Source of the DNA: Fragilaria radians
Taxonomy: Eukaryota > Bacillariophyta > Fragilariophyceae > Fragilariales > Fragilariaceae
Reading direction: 5' to 3'
NCBI GenBank assembly: GCA_900642245.1
Contig: CAAAJI010000037.1
Location: 230,830-293,555, forward strand
Length of the DNA stretch: 62,726 bases
In this document: positions 41,930 through 54,041 of the stretch, one piece after another
Position numbering within the stretch: position 1 is the first letter of the stretch
How the letters are laid out: the number at the start of each line of letters is the position of its first letter
The notes under the pieces: generated by a model
Told to the model about the DNA's origin: nothing
The model's input: the letters and a program-made list of their open reading frames with translations, nothing else
Databases searched by the model: none
Made by a program: the position numbers and the translations under genes

Positions 41930-43100
41930 CTATCTGTGTTGGCAACTTAGGCCACTTGCTTTAGAGTTTAACTACAGATAGAATCTCTCTTTCTCCAACT
42001 CTATGATTATAGATGTGAATACCGTACAATTCTAAAGGATGTCCCTCTTGACTCATGACAGCTCTTAATTGATAATCTGAGGCATCAATTTATTTTTCAA
42101 ACACATGATTAAAGTCAGGGAATTTATGTAAGGCACGGTAATGACCTTAATTTCTTTGTGGAAGGCTTAAAAATTGTGTCTCTGTCCGCTAAAATTTCTT
42201 ACTTCTCTTAGGTACTATGTGACTTCTGTTTATGGTGTGAGTAGATGCAATCTTTGCTTCCACATATCACGGTAGTTGTTGACAAGGCTCAAGAATGAGC
42301 GCAATTGTGATTTAAGCTGAAATATTGCCTCTACCTTAAAGGCAAGTGAGCCAATTCCAGCTGTTGTAACCAGATAGCCTTAATATTCAAACTCTTGTAT
42401 CGCAAAATACATTCGTCAATGCGGTTCGTTGCGTCCAGATGGTTCAAAACTTGTTCTAACTTTTGAAGATGTTCTTTTGAAGAAACCTTTGTGGCTACTT
42501 GGACATCATCTAAGATTGCCACCACAAAGTCAAGTCCAACCTTTTGCTTTTAAAAAAATATATAACATGAGATAGCAATTATCTTTATTAATTGTAAGTA
42601 GATGTCCCTCCCCAAGCCTGTGGCGTCAAAGATATTGTATGATAATCCAGGATTATGTCAATGGGTGTTGCATAAAAGAATCCATTTAAACTAGTAAGAT
42701 CAACCTGAATTCTTGGAATAGGGAATGCTACACTATGTTGCTTGTCTCAGAAGTCATATGGTTCAAAACATCACGTACCAGGCAGGTAACATTATCCTCA
42801 GTAAATATCAATTGGAAATTTTGTCGATTGGCAGGTGGAATTCCTCTTGTATAGCATTTCAATCTCAAATGTTGGTTACCATATTTTGGAGGCAGCTGCC
42901 GGTTACAAACCTTTGGCATAAAGTTGTCAAGGATTTCACTGTATGCCCTGTTTCTAGAGAGTTGCTTGTCTCAAACGTAGCAATATCCGAGATAAATGGG
43001 AAAGAAATCTTGGATGTCGCTTTCGTTCTATGTCCTGGAATTGACAACCCACAGCAACTTGTGATTTTAAAAAGTGCAATTTTACCAACTTAATGATTTG
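41930..43100 (-). mobile_element. Ty3/gypsy reverse transcriptase / RNase H relic
   Basis: Read right to left: AFPIPRIQVDLTSLNGFFYA near 42740-42680 (the PFPxPxIxDLLxxLxGFxYAT start of gypsy RT); ILDDVQVATKVSSKEHLQKL near 42520 (the YxDD catalytic motif with the usual VxTKGxFxEHLxKLE that follows); NNYRDMWKQRLHLLTP near 42280; and ASDYQLRAVMSQEGHPLELY near 42085 (RNase H, normally DASDYQLGAVISQ). Frameshifts and stops separate the pieces. The part beyond 42745 has no recognised domain, and no LTRs were found. Confidence 0.75.
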
Positions 43101-43814
43101 CGTCATTGAGTAAAAACCAAGAAGTTATTGAAAAAAAGGCTCATTGCAATTCCTTTAAACAATATATTTGGATTTGTGGGCTCATTACAATTTATTCTAA
43201 CATACAAACCATTGAATTTGTAGGCTCTTTGTTTTATGATTCTCCTGGATTGCCTGAGTGCTTCTAGTAGCTCATTGACAGGCTGTACCTCTTCAGTATG
43301 ATCATCTATCTCTGGGTTTCCCTCAGAAGTCTAAATGCCATGTGATGTGAGATTGATATATCCCACTCCTGTATTGGTTGTATGAAGAATTGCAAGTGTT
43401 GGTCTGGCAGTACGCCATCTCCCTCAGAATCCTTACTAGGTTGAGGATGGCTTATTGGAACTTAGCCAGCTGTTACCACTTTGACTTGGGCCGAGAACAT
43501 CACAAACTGTCTTAACTCTGTCATCATGAAGGGTACGGTACTAGGGTGAGACCAGCAACAATGATTGATTGTTATCAAAAACAACGGAGTTGACGAAAGT
43601 GCTTTTCAATAAATTGTGACTAATTTCTTATCTGCTAGTACTGAGGCAAAATTGGCCTAAATAAAAGGTCGTCGTAAACTGACATACTGAAATATGTACA
43701 TAGTACATTTTACTTGAATGTATGGTACAAGTTCTCACCCCCTTCGGTTTTGAAGTTTCAAATCTATTTTCATCCACGCCAAACCCAAAAGATAAGAGGT
43801 TTCATCAATTCATA
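43101..43814. other. Unassigned sequence between two retrotransposon relics
   Basis: No gene recognised. It may include LTR or gag remnants of the flanking minus-strand elements; no repeat pair was found to prove it. Confidence 0.35.
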
Positions 43815-45002
43815 TCATTTACGAGAACTGACATGCTTTGTAAGTATAGGATCCTCCTTTCCATCAATATGACAAAAACGGACTTTATTGCAAGCAATGG
43901 CTTCAAGGGAAGCCAAAAGACAGGCACGTTTCTTTAAACAAAAACTGGGATACATAGGAGTATCAATAACACTTTTGTTATCGCCAAGCAAATGAGCAGG
44001 ATCATCAATAATACAACCAAAATAAGGCATTTCAATTTGATTTGCTATAATATGCTCTACGGCAATCTTCATAGATGCAAATTCAGTAGAATATGTAGCA
44101 CTTTCAACGGGATTATTCTTGGAAGATTGCCTATCAATAGGAGTGTTGCTGTAGAGATGTACAATACCAGGAGCAGACTTTCCTGTAGTGTAGTCAAATA
44201 AGAGGTTGGCATCAAAAAATGTTTTCATCTGAACAGACTTTCCTTTCGGGGTAAGAGTATCATCAGGATTCCTATCCTTACATGGATGATAGATACACCC
44301 AAGATTTTGCACGTTCAAGATGCCAAATACTTGGAGCAGCACGAAATCCGCTCAGAGTCAAAGTAGCATACATATCAATAGCAAAACCATTCAACTCGCC
44401 AATAAACATAACAGTACGGAGAGACTTTGGAGATATAACAGAGGAATATGTTGACTCAGGATCCGCATTCTTTGTCAGATCACCACAGGCCATACATCGT
44501 GCATGTCTACTATAGGCATAAAGAATCTTCACTTTAATTTTCTCATGACTATCTGGGATAGGAGCACCAATACCAAGAGATTCAAATGTCTTGTACTCAA
44601 GGAGTTGCTTCGTTTCAAGTGCACTTGCATCTCTCCAAAGACTATTTCCATTTGCATTGTCAAGGAGTTCAGTATCTTCAAAATCACACTGAATCTCAAT
44701 ACCAACCTTAAAAACTTTACCAGATCTATGCCACATTGCACTCAAATGAACTTTCTTCAAAAGACATTTGATCTTCGTTTCTTTCTTAGCATATCTACGG
44801 AATCGTTTCAAACCTGGGTTTTAGTAACAGGGTCATCTTTTCCAACAAAATTTAGTGGTTTCCAGGTACAGAAATTATCTTCCCATTTAACAAGAACCAT
44901 CAACTGTCCTTCCACTCTAAAATAATCAAATATGTCCTTAAGCGTCCAGAACTTCATGAAGTTCATGCTTGACATAATCATAGACTGCATAGCATCTTCC
45001 AA
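43815..45002 (-). mobile_element. Ty1/copia (CoDi-like) pol relic with central RT deleted
   Basis: Three minus-strand open pieces follow the order of a copia polyprotein. 45002-44808 has the chromodomain-like linker before RT (LMVLVKWEDNFCTWKPLNFV). 44811-44278 has the RT N-terminus (KVGIEIQCDFEDTELLDNAN, NGNSLWRDA, YSSVISPKSLRTVMFIGELN). It then jumps in the same frame to SGFRAAPSIWHLERAKSW, which normally lies after the RT palm. 44342-43815 is the RNase H part (FFDANLLFDYTTGKSAPGIV, NPVESATYSTEFASMKIAVE, LLGDNKSVIDTP). The whole YVDD catalytic centre is absent, so this copy cannot encode a working RT. Confidence 0.82.
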
Positions 45003-46697
45003 ATCTTGATACTTTTCTTGGAAATTCTGTAGAAATTACATGGAACACTAGAATACTTTGATGTTAGCCTCATTGTTGATAACTCTGAAATTCTGTCTGC
45101 AACAAAGTCAAATTTCCAGCGGATACATGATGGCTATGCAAATCCAACACAACATCATTGGCATTTCCAGATATGGAATGGCATTGAACAATAGTTCGGG
45201 CTTGATCAGCTTTAATAACACTATTGAACACAGATATAACATAAGCACACTATATTTCGAACATGTAATCCATTGTTCACACTGTAGTAATGACAATTTG
45301 TTTAATGAAAAATACGATCACCATGGTAAACTCTTAGTGTGGCTAACAACTGGTGACAAACAAGGAAGTACTTGAACGTCTGTCCATGGAATTCAAGATA
45401 GGATTTAGGGTCTTGCTTCAACCCAAGGTCAAATTCAGTTACATTAGCACTTGTTACTCTAGATATCAAAATGGCATTTCCTCTACTTTTTTTGGTTGAC
45501 TTAGATGTAAAGGTAAGACGTGATAATATCGCACTACAAAAAGTTTCAAACTCATCAGCACCTAGGATCAACAAATCTTCAGGGGTTTATTTCCATTTGC
45601 AAGCTGTGATGCCTTCCATTTTTTCTGTAATGTTATCTAGTTTATTCATGAACAACAACTTTTCTTTTTTAACTTTCAGCTTTTTGAATGGTATCAGATG
45701 GTATCCTTTATATTTCATATTGCCCAGAACAAAGAGCCAATCAATTAGGATTTATGCATAGGCACTAGTTGCTTCTTATCCATTTGTACGGCACAGTAAT
45801 TACAATCATGCAGGTGCTAGATGCTTAGCCATGCGGATGAGTTCCCAAAGTGAAGTAGAATAGGTTTGGTGTTACAAGGACCTAAGAACAAGACGTTCAT
45901 GCGAAATTAGTGTTGGCAAGATAAGCTAGAAAACGCTCTTGCTGGATTCACACAATTTGTCCTAAATTTCTATTTTATTAAGGCTAATTGTAGTCATTTA
46001 TTCAGCATCAAATAAAGTCGTCAATTAGTGACGCCTTGCTTGTGATCTGTCCTGAAGAAATTTATAAGTCATGAAATACAGCAAGATGAAAGGAACTTAT
46101 GGGTCAAACTTTTTCTCGCCCTTTGCCACATAGTTTGACTTACAATAAATTCATTTTTACGCTTGTACTAACTAACATGAATTGGAAAAAAAATTGAATT
46201 TGAAGTTCACATTTTCATACCGTTTGTTCTGCAATTGGATGATTACTTGGAACATATTTCAACTTTAAACGAACAATTCTGCTCGTTTTCAAAGGGAGAA
46301 GCTAATGTCAAAGGGAGAAGCTAATGCCTTGGTCAATATGTATCCAAGGAGTTTTCTGTAGGTAAAAAGACTTCCTCGATTTTCTTGAGTTTGAGGACAT
46401 ATTTGGGGACATTTTATCCATTCACGTAGATAGCATGATTGAAGAAGGAATGTCCAGGACAAATGACTTGCCGTAAATAACGGCAAATCACGACCGAAAA
46501 TATGAAAAAATAAACATCATTGCTCTTAAGAATTAATAGTCGATAAATGCTCGTCTGAATCGATTTAGGAGCTTGTGCACGCGACATGTGCTACAACTTT
46601 TGGCAAAGCGAACTGTGATCTGTTGAGTCAAAGTTCCCGTGAAACCATCGGAAGTTGACAACAAAACCTGTCTAGTTAGAGTACATTAAGTGTGTTC
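45003..46697. other. Probable retrotransposon debris and duplicated upstream sequence
   Basis: 45003-45600 is probably upstream pol sequence of the minus-strand copia relic (open frame 45302-45574), but no domain is clear. From about 46290 the sequence resembles 53680 onward (shared TCGATTTTCTTGAGTTTGAGGACATAT-like and CAACTTTTGGCAAAGC blocks), the common upstream region of the small-protein paralogues. A 19-bp direct repeat, TCAAAGGGAGAAGCTAATG, is present twice at about 46290-46327. Confidence 0.45.
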
Positions 46698-47282
46698 ATG
46701 AAAAAAGTCAGCTTCCAGAATGCTCAACTGCTTTGCAGTGATATAACTGGCAGTAAGCCTCCTGAGCCGCTATCCCAAAAGGATGTCAAGAAGAGATGGT
46801 ACGCACAAGATGATTATGAATATTTCGCGGAAGAGTGCAGTTATTGCTCTTACAAAATGCGCAAAACTGGAAAGGACAAACTACTCGAAAAAGTATTGCC
46901 ATGTGGTGACGATGCTTTGATAGATACAGAAGCGTTACGATCGAGGCTTTTTGAATGGACAGAGTTGGGAATATGTCGAGGCCTTGAGATACAAATTAAT
47001 CGTGCACATAGATATCAGAGAATAGAAGAGCAAAGAAAAGCGATTTATGCCGTGTTAAAATTGCAAGCAAGCGTTAAAGATATTACAATGCACGAGTCCT
47101 ATTGCGAAATAGTTAGGGAGTCTTCGGAAAAGTATACAGCGGGTGCAAAAATATTCGCCAGAGAAATAGCATGCGCGGATCAAAAAGCTGCTGAGTCGGA
47201 GTTGAAGCCTCCTTTAATAACGAGAAAAAACTCTATCCTCCGAAGATTGTTAGTAAAGAGAATCAGCGGCGTTAATGCATAG
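46698..47282 (+). CDS. Small basic protein of unknown 'RW-CRGLE' family (paralogue 2)
   Basis: 194 residues from the ATG at 46698; a GTG two codons earlier is not preferred because the paralogue starts at the equivalent MKKV. It is charged, without signal peptide or membrane segment, and probably largely helical. Landmarks are KKRWYAQDDYEYFAEE (~30-46), CRGLEIQINRAHRYQRIEEQ near the middle, YCEIVRESSEKYTAGAKIFA (~140-160) and a basic tail KNSILRRLLVKRISG. From memory, small proteins with a W-Y-x-x-x-[DE]-Y/F head and a C-x-RGLE-type centre occur in many copies in diatom genomes with no assigned role; this placement is an inference. The closest relative is at 54042-54617, with a decayed copy at 41186. 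Confidence 0.7.
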   Translation: MKKVSFQNAQLLCSDITGSKPPEPLSQKDVKKRWYAQDDYEYFAEECSYCSYKMRKTGKDKLLEKVLPCGDDALIDTEALRSRLFEWTELGICRGLEIQINRAHRYQRIEEQRKAIYAVLKLQASVKDITMHESYCEIVRESSEKYTAGAKIFAREIACADQKAAESELKPPLITRKNSILRRLLVKRISGVNA

Positions 47283-47773
47283 CACAACTGGTAATATGTG
47301 TACCTAAGCCATTTTTATCCTAATAACCTTGTTTAAGCGCAACAGAGGGTTACAACATAGTTGATATTTGAATATTAAAAATCAGGTTACAATTGATTAT
47401 ATGCTTTATTACTGAAGGTTATCTTGAAAGTAATCTGGGTCAACAATTTTTTGAGCGGAGGATGTCTTCATGAAATTGACTCACGATTAAATCCAGCGAA
47501 AATGGATAATAGGTCATATTTTGCGGACACACCTTGTTTTTTTCTCGCTTCTCTTATTTTCTGAATTGCTTCTCATGAGAGATCAATTCTATTTTTATTA
47601 CTTTGTTCTGTTACTATCTTTGGTAAGACTTCAATAAGATAGATCGGATCTCACTCACAATTGGTTATGAGCCCAATATTCTTCTGGAATATATACAACT
47701 ATTCTTCTCCATATTTTGTCTATTGAAAGGCTTCTATTTTTCATCCTGACTCCTTGATGGAGGGGGGGGGGGG

Positions 47774-50095
47774 AAGATACCCAGTTTTGATGGAGAAACA
47801 AGGAACTTTCCAAACTGGTTGAAAATGTTCACAGCCTACGCAACAATGGTGAAGATTAAAGATATCCTTTGAGAGGATAGAGATCCAAACTTACCAAAAA
47901 TAGAGGTGAAAGTGAGATTGAGTTAAATGATGAAAGCATTATGTTGGCACATATTGCAACAAGAAAAAATTGGCAATGGTGAGCTTCTCAATTGCTTTTG
48001 TGACTGAGATAGACATATACTCTCAATCGAAAGAAGAATGAAGGGAGATCTGTTGTCAGTTGAAGATTAAGAAGATACATTGATGTAGGAGTATTGTCAG
48101 ATTACACGGAATCACGTTAATCCAAGTGGAGCCAAGGATGAATTGTTGTTATTTGGCCAAAGAGTATGCTATATAAGCAGGAATCGAGGTCCTTGAGCAA
48201 ATTAATGTCCGATAAGGAAGGACAATTAAGGAAATCAATTTAAAAAATTTTGTTTTCAAGGAAAATGCAGCACCTGCGGAGTCAAAGGACATAAAAGTAA
48301 AGACTGCTGGTGTCAGTTGACAAGGCTGCAACTAAAAATCAGGGTGTAACTCAGATAGAGTATTGCTGGGTCAATGATGATCTCAGAGTCAATCTTCTGG
48401 ACCCTGATATTTGGATTGCCGTCACCGGAGTATCCGTACATTCAACTGCAAATCAACAATTAGCTGAGAAGTGGAGCAAGGATGAGAAAAATACAGTAAT
48501 TGCCATGAGAAATGGGAATCTTGAGTGGGCAACAAGAATTGGAGACGTTGAAGGTGTAGCCATTGATATAGAAGGAAAAAATCAGGGTCAAATTAAATTG
48601 TTGGACTACCAAATGGCCTGACAAAGGTGGGTGAACATTGAGTGGAAACAAAAGACGAAATTGTGCTAAAAAGGATAATTGTCAACTTACCTTTAACATT
48701 AAGATTTACACTTCTAAAGACACTCTTTATGCCTTCAAGATCAAATCTGGAGAAGAAATGGCTGCAGCAATCTTGGATCAATTCCAATTATTGAAAGCAA
48801 GGAAATGACCATTTCCAAAGGCCACAGCCATTTGGGTCATGTATGTTGTCAAACGTCCGTCAAGACAGCACAACACTTGGGATGGCAACGGCATGGAACC
48901 CTTGACAGATGTGAAGGCTGCACAATGGAAGACAGAAACATGTCAGTAAAGCAATCAATCACTCCGTTGCAAGCAAACCGGTGTGTTTTTGGACATAGCC
49001 GCCGCTTTTGAATCACGAGACAAATTGGATTAAGTAGAGTCTACGAGGAAATTATACTTGATAAAAATTGTCAACGAACTCACCCAATATAAGGTCTAGG
49101 ATTTTTTGCATCTAAAAAGGCTATGATTGTGCCAATCTGTGAAAACAAATTTACATTCAAGGTTGAAAGAAAATCGAGGACTTATGAACTGATTGAATCC
49201 AATTAGAAAATGCCAATCCAAGTTGAGCTTACCGGAAGGGATACCCATAGAGAAATCACCCAGCCAAAGTAGGATTTTCCACTATAGCCGGTTGTGGAAG
49301 GGCAATGATGAGTGCCGAGAAAATTCCGAAGAACATGAGCTATGAAAAAAAGGCCAATGGGTAGTTTAGAGCCAGAGTTACAGCTTGTGGTTTCCTACAG
49401 GAAGATTGCATCAGTTATTTCAGCAATTCAACTGTGGCCCCGGTAAGTAATGAAACCACCATCAAAAGTATATTTGTGCTTCTCATAATGACAAATTGGA
49501 TGGCTCATATTATTGATGTGAAAGGAGTGTTTTAAAGGGTACATTTTCTGGCAGAGAAGAAATGTTTTTAAAAGTTCCCAAAGGTTTTAAGAAATTATAT
49601 TCAGATGGAGTGGTTTTAAGATTGGAGAGGACCATCTTTGACTTTATACAAGCTGCTTATGCTTTCTGGAAGGAATTATTGATGGCGTTCAAGGCCATGG
49701 GTTTTGAGAAAAGTAATGCAGATTTAAAAGTACTTGTGATGGACTTGTTATTTGGATTTCGTGGATTGACAATCGTTTTTTATTGGACATCCAATCCAGG
49801 TAAGTGAATAGTAGCAAGAGATCAATGAGTATTTTGATTGTGATTATGTGAGTGAATAGAAAGAATACGTTGGTTGTAAAGTCAAGAAAAACATAGATGG
49901 AGGATACATGAAAATGACACACCCAGTGATTATCAAACAATTTAACGATGAGTTTGGGCTTTCAAGCAACAATCAACTTTCAACCCTGGCTTCCCAAGAC
50001 AAATCGTTTTGTCATTGGTGATCAGTATAGCATGATGCATGAGGCAGAGCAGCGTCAATATGATCCGGAGCTGGATTGTATAACTATACTTTTCA
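47774..50095 (+). mobile_element. Ty1/copia (CoDi-like) polyprotein relic
   Basis: Domains appear in normal gag-pol order but in broken frames. Gag start KIPSFDGETRNFPNWLKMF (47774). CCHC zinc knuckle CSTCGVKGHKSKDC near 48265-48306. Protease region PDIWIAVTGVSVHSTA near 48404-48450, where the usual DTGAS is VTGVS. GAG-pre-integrase HSHLGHVCCQTSVKTAQHLG near 48823. RT piece EMFLKVPKGFKKLYSDG...ERTIFDFIQAAYAFW near 49555-49680, then FEKSNAD; then the region before RNase H near 49850-50050 with GDQYSMMHEAEQRQ. It has many stops and no LTR was found. A run of more than ten G lies just before the gag piece (47759-47773). Confidence 0.82.
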
Positions 50096-50134
50096 TTGGT
50101 AAATACTAGTTAAGCTTATTCGGCGTTCCAGAAG

Positions 50135-51503
50135 TTACTTCATACATGGATTGATAATTTGCCATCAATCATGTAAACCGATGACTTCCTCCTCTACGGT
50201 TGATTCCTGTGCCTTATAATTGATATAGCTCTTTACCTAAAGTATTTCTTTGAAAAGCCTACGATTTGAGAATAAACAACTTAATTGGAAGAGAACAACA
50301 AGGTATCAACGTAATTTTTTTCACCTCACTGCATTTTTTCGTACGCTATTTACTGTACGGGCACACTTACTTTTCATGTGCTGGTGTGATCGTTGATCAA
50401 ACATTCATGTTTGAATTTGAAAAGGAACAACAAGACTGAAATCTTGGGATCAAGGATTGAGAATTTTCATGACTTTTCGTTCATAAATTGTCATCCTTCT
50501 TCTTTTCGTAACAACCAAAAACATATACCATGAAGACCCAAATCGTACCAATAGCTCTGTTCTTCCTTCGACTGCCATCAATCTTGTCTCAGAATCCTTC
50601 TTCAACGCAGGTACAATGTTGTCATGTTGTCGAACTTGACGCCTACGAAGAAGGGGGAACTTGGTCGTTTTCAGCTAGCATGTCATCACCCTACGAGGTT
50701 CAAACAGGCTTGTCCAAGTATTGTGATTACTTTGAAGTGAGGACTGTATCATCTTCTTCGTCAGGAATGAATTATACAGTCTTGGGAAAACGAATCTTTG
50801 GTCATGATCATCCGTACGAACAACCCTTTACACGAGTTATTCGGGACGTCACCCTACCCAATGGAGTTAACTCTGTTATGGCGATTGCTCATGATTCAGT
50901 CGATGGATATTGTGGTAGATCTCTTGAGGTTGATCTCACGGCTAGAACACCCACATCTGTGACAGCCACTCCCGTTGTCCCATCGTATTCAGTTAGTACA
51001 GCTCCCGTCGCAACGAGTGACAATCCGATGACTGCAAGTTCTCTTGCGCCAATAACTCAATCTCCAATCACATTAGCTCCAACAGCTAAAGCCTCTATTG
51101 AAGGTGTAACGTCGTCACCGGTGACAGTAATTGCTGCTCCAGGGTCAACGTTACCATCCAGCATTCCATCATCGTTCCCATCTCTTATTCCATCGTTTAT
51201 TCCCTCAGTTGTTCCTTCGGGTATATCGGACGATCCCTCAAGTCCAACAGAGTCAGGTACTAGCACGCTGTGTGCCTTATCCATGATAACATCATGCGTC
51301 ACTTTAGCCGCCACCTTAATGCTCACTCAAGGGTGAATCAATAAAAGAAATTCAGAACTATTCTGGAGTACGTAAACGGAAAATGAGAATCAATAAAGAT
51401 AAGGTAAATAATTTCAGTCAGGCCTAGCAGCAACGAAGCATCATCATACGTCTATTGAATAACTTAACATTAAAAAGAAACGATAAAGTTTTGTCATCAT
51501 ATC
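50135..51503 (+). repeat. Segmental duplication, copy 2 (copy 1 at 36778-38070)
   Basis: Begins about 40 bp after the last recognisable copia sequence. It matches copy 1 through the gene and ends at the AAACGATAAAGTTTTGTCATCAT block. The upstream part has more mismatches and indels than the part from the middle of the gene onward. Confidence 0.92.
50530..51336 (+). CDS. Secreted, probably GPI-anchored surface protein (paralogue 2)
   Basis: 268 residues with the same architecture as the gene at 37125: signal peptide, Cys-containing domain of unknown family, Pro/Ser/Thr stalk and GPI-like hydrophobic tail. Differences from paralogue 1 are an extra PI residue pair plus shift in the signal peptide (MKTQIVPIALFFLRLPS), Thr-Gln-Val for Thr-Gln-Ala before the CC pair, Val for Ala in the VRT-x-SSSS stretch, and VATSDNPM inserted before the stalk. 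Both copies keep open frames and changes are mostly silent or conservative, which suggests both are functional. It sits just downstream of the plus-strand copia relic. Confidence 0.8.
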   Translation: MKTQIVPIALFFLRLPSILSQNPSSTQVQCCHVVELDAYEEGGTWSFSASMSSPYEVQTGLSKYCDYFEVRTVSSSSSGMNYTVLGKRIFGHDHPYEQPFTRVIRDVTLPNGVNSVMAIAHDSVDGYCGRSLEVDLTARTPTSVTATPVVPSYSVSTAPVATSDNPMTASSLAPITQSPITLAPTAKASIEGVTSSPVTVIAAPGSTLPSSIPSSFPSLIPSFIPSVVPSGISDDPSSPTESGTSTLCALSMITSCVTLAATLMLTQG

Positions 51504-54041
51504 TCTTAGCCTACTGTAGTTTGCAGTGGTGTAGATACTTCTCCAAAAGCTATGAGCATAACAATTTTTGAATATGTCTGACATTATAGACCTAAGGAAC
51601 AACCACTTGAGCTTAGTAATGGCATGCCCTTTATCATGCCTTTAACCTTCTATTAGTGAGCAAAATTTTGCACAGCGTAGTATACCTGTTAGACTTTATT
51701 CGCAACAATTGATCATTTTTCCATTGTGTTTACAATGAAATGTTGTCCACAGAACAAATTTGGCCTCTATGATGAAAGTTCCCCCTTCAACAAGAGCAAA
51801 TATCATTCCCATCCTGACACTGACTAATTTTTCGTTATTGTAGTATTCCTTTAGATCACCCTAATTTTAATATGAAATATGATTATTCTGGTTAGTCAAT
51901 ATCTCTTCACTTATTTTATTTAGAATGAAATATACAAGTCATGCTACACTTCATGAAACACAAGTGAGTTATCATCACCTAAATTTCAGAGATCTTTGAT
52001 TAGTATCATCTAAAATCATTATTCTTTTCAATTGTTGTTGTTTTAGATGTGCTAATATAGCTGATATCTTCATCATCAATATTTGCATGTACTAGCAACA
52101 ATGGGCGTCTCCAAATGTTGGTACAAAATATCACCTTCTTGAAGTAATACTTTTCTAGTTTAACTTGCTGTGTTTTATGATTTATAAAGTGTTATCTTCT
52201 AGTATTCTTAATATAGAACAACGTGCTCTTCATAGGTATTTCATGCGATGTGTAGCTCTTTTGTCTCTACCTCACCATATTTTTAAGGCAAAATTCAGCA
52301 CAGTCAGAAAACATACAAACATGGAGAAAACATCTTCAAATAATGAAGTCAAAGTTTATTTGATGTATGCATTTTGTAATGAGTACTTATTAGATAGTAA
52401 GGCTTCCCTGACAAATGTCTGTGAAAAGATCAATGACACAAAATGTTGCTTTTCCTTCAACCCAGGCGCCACAACCCTGACTGCAAAGGTCTTTATGGAA
52501 AGAAATCTATTTCACAGACTTCAAATCTTTCCATGCTTTTGATTTTTTTCATTTGATTTATTGACTAGGTCATCTTCATTTCACAATTGATTAATTGTTT
52601 TTGGAGTCTTCATTTCGTTTTGCACATGTTGGTGTCATACTGATTTGTCTTGGTTGTTATCGAAATCACGACTTTGTTGTGTCACATCAAACATGATCTT
52701 GCAAGTTATCTAAATATGAACAAAACATCATAGTACAAACGTAATCATTAATCAACCCACTCATTCCAACATTCAGTATGCTCTACAGAAAAGTACTTAT
52801 TATGATCAAATTTTTTATACTCAAACCTGCGTAGCAAAGCAAGCGCCAAATACTAGTCCTAGTTCTAAAAACGTTTCACATCCGGTCTGGCCGGTGGCGA
52901 CTTCTTTATTGGCTTGGCACGTATCTAAGTTTTTAACAATGGCTTCTATCTTATTTGTCCTTGAATACCTTAACTCACAAAATCATTGTAACTTTACTTT
53001 ACGTCATACCGATCGCCCACTTGACAGTTAAGTTGTTTTATTCCTTAAGGGACAAAATGTTGCTAGGGATATCGCTTACGAACTGAAAAACATATTTGTT
53101 TCCATTCAAATTGATCAAGCATATTTTGGGAACAAAAGTTATAGGCCTAATCCATATTCCCTTTCTGTAATGTTGTTTAGACTTTTTGTTGTAAACTATA
53201 GAAGAAATACACACAAATATTCCTTGCAGCATGCAACGCAGAACTATTAAGGCTACATTAACAGCTGTTTGTGTTTGTTGAAGTCACAAAGTGCAATTTA
53301 CTTTAATCACGACATTTGTGTGTCTTTGCATACTTGAAATTTCATCTTCTAACAAGAGAATTCGAACAAAAAATACAGTGAAATCACATCAACGTAGCAA
53401 ATTTTATGACAAATGACAAACCAACTTAACTTAGCAAAAGGACTTCCAATAATTAGCTCACTCAGAAAATAAGACTTTATAATCTAATATTGATCCTCTA
53501 ATCTGCGTAGCAACGTGATCTCCAAATACTAACTACTAGTAATTATTCTAAAAATCATCCGAGCGTCGCTCGCTGCCATTCGTTTAGATTAACGAGTTTG
53601 TTCCAGTAAAAATTATGTCTGTCATCATTCTTAGTCCCGCTTTTGATTAATATATCTCATTGTTTAAGGCTAATGCCTGGTCGATATATATCAAGCGAGC
53701 TTTCTTAACGGACAAAGACTTCTTCGATATTCTGGAAATCGAGGACATATATTTGGACATTTCAATCATTGATGAGTTAGCACTGGCCTTCCTTAAGTAA
53801 TTGAACAGGTCAATCGATATAAAAAATTAAGTAAGTTGAGAAGTGGAAATCATTTAAATTGCTTTTATTTTATTTATGGAAAAAGATAATAAATAGAATC
53901 CGTTGCTTGTGCAAGCGACATATGTTTCAACTTTTGGCAAAGCCAAAGCTAAACTACTACGACAATTTGAGTCAAAGTTCCCTCAATCCATCGAGAAGTT
54001 GACAACTATGATTTTTCCACTCTTTTACATAAAATGTATAG
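51504..54041. other. Intergenic; right end is the duplicated upstream region of the next gene
   Basis: No gene recognised. The open frame 52165-52542 has no motif and noncoding-like composition. A motif with CTGCGTAGCAA...CCAAATACTA...TTCTAAAAA occurs near 52830-52880 and again near 53500-53560. 53660-54041 resembles 46290-46697 upstream of the paralogue. A short palindrome, GAGCGTCGCTC, lies near 53561. Confidence 0.45.

Noticed and set aside
46698..47282. RW-CRGLE proteins as retrotransposon Gag or transposase
   Set aside because: Although surrounded by copia debris, they lack a zinc knuckle or catalytic motif, keep their own conserved flanks and are duplicated independently of the elements.
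52165..52542. 125-residue plus-strand frame
   Set aside because: No signal peptide, domain or codon pattern; starts in AT-rich sequence and has no paralogue in the window.
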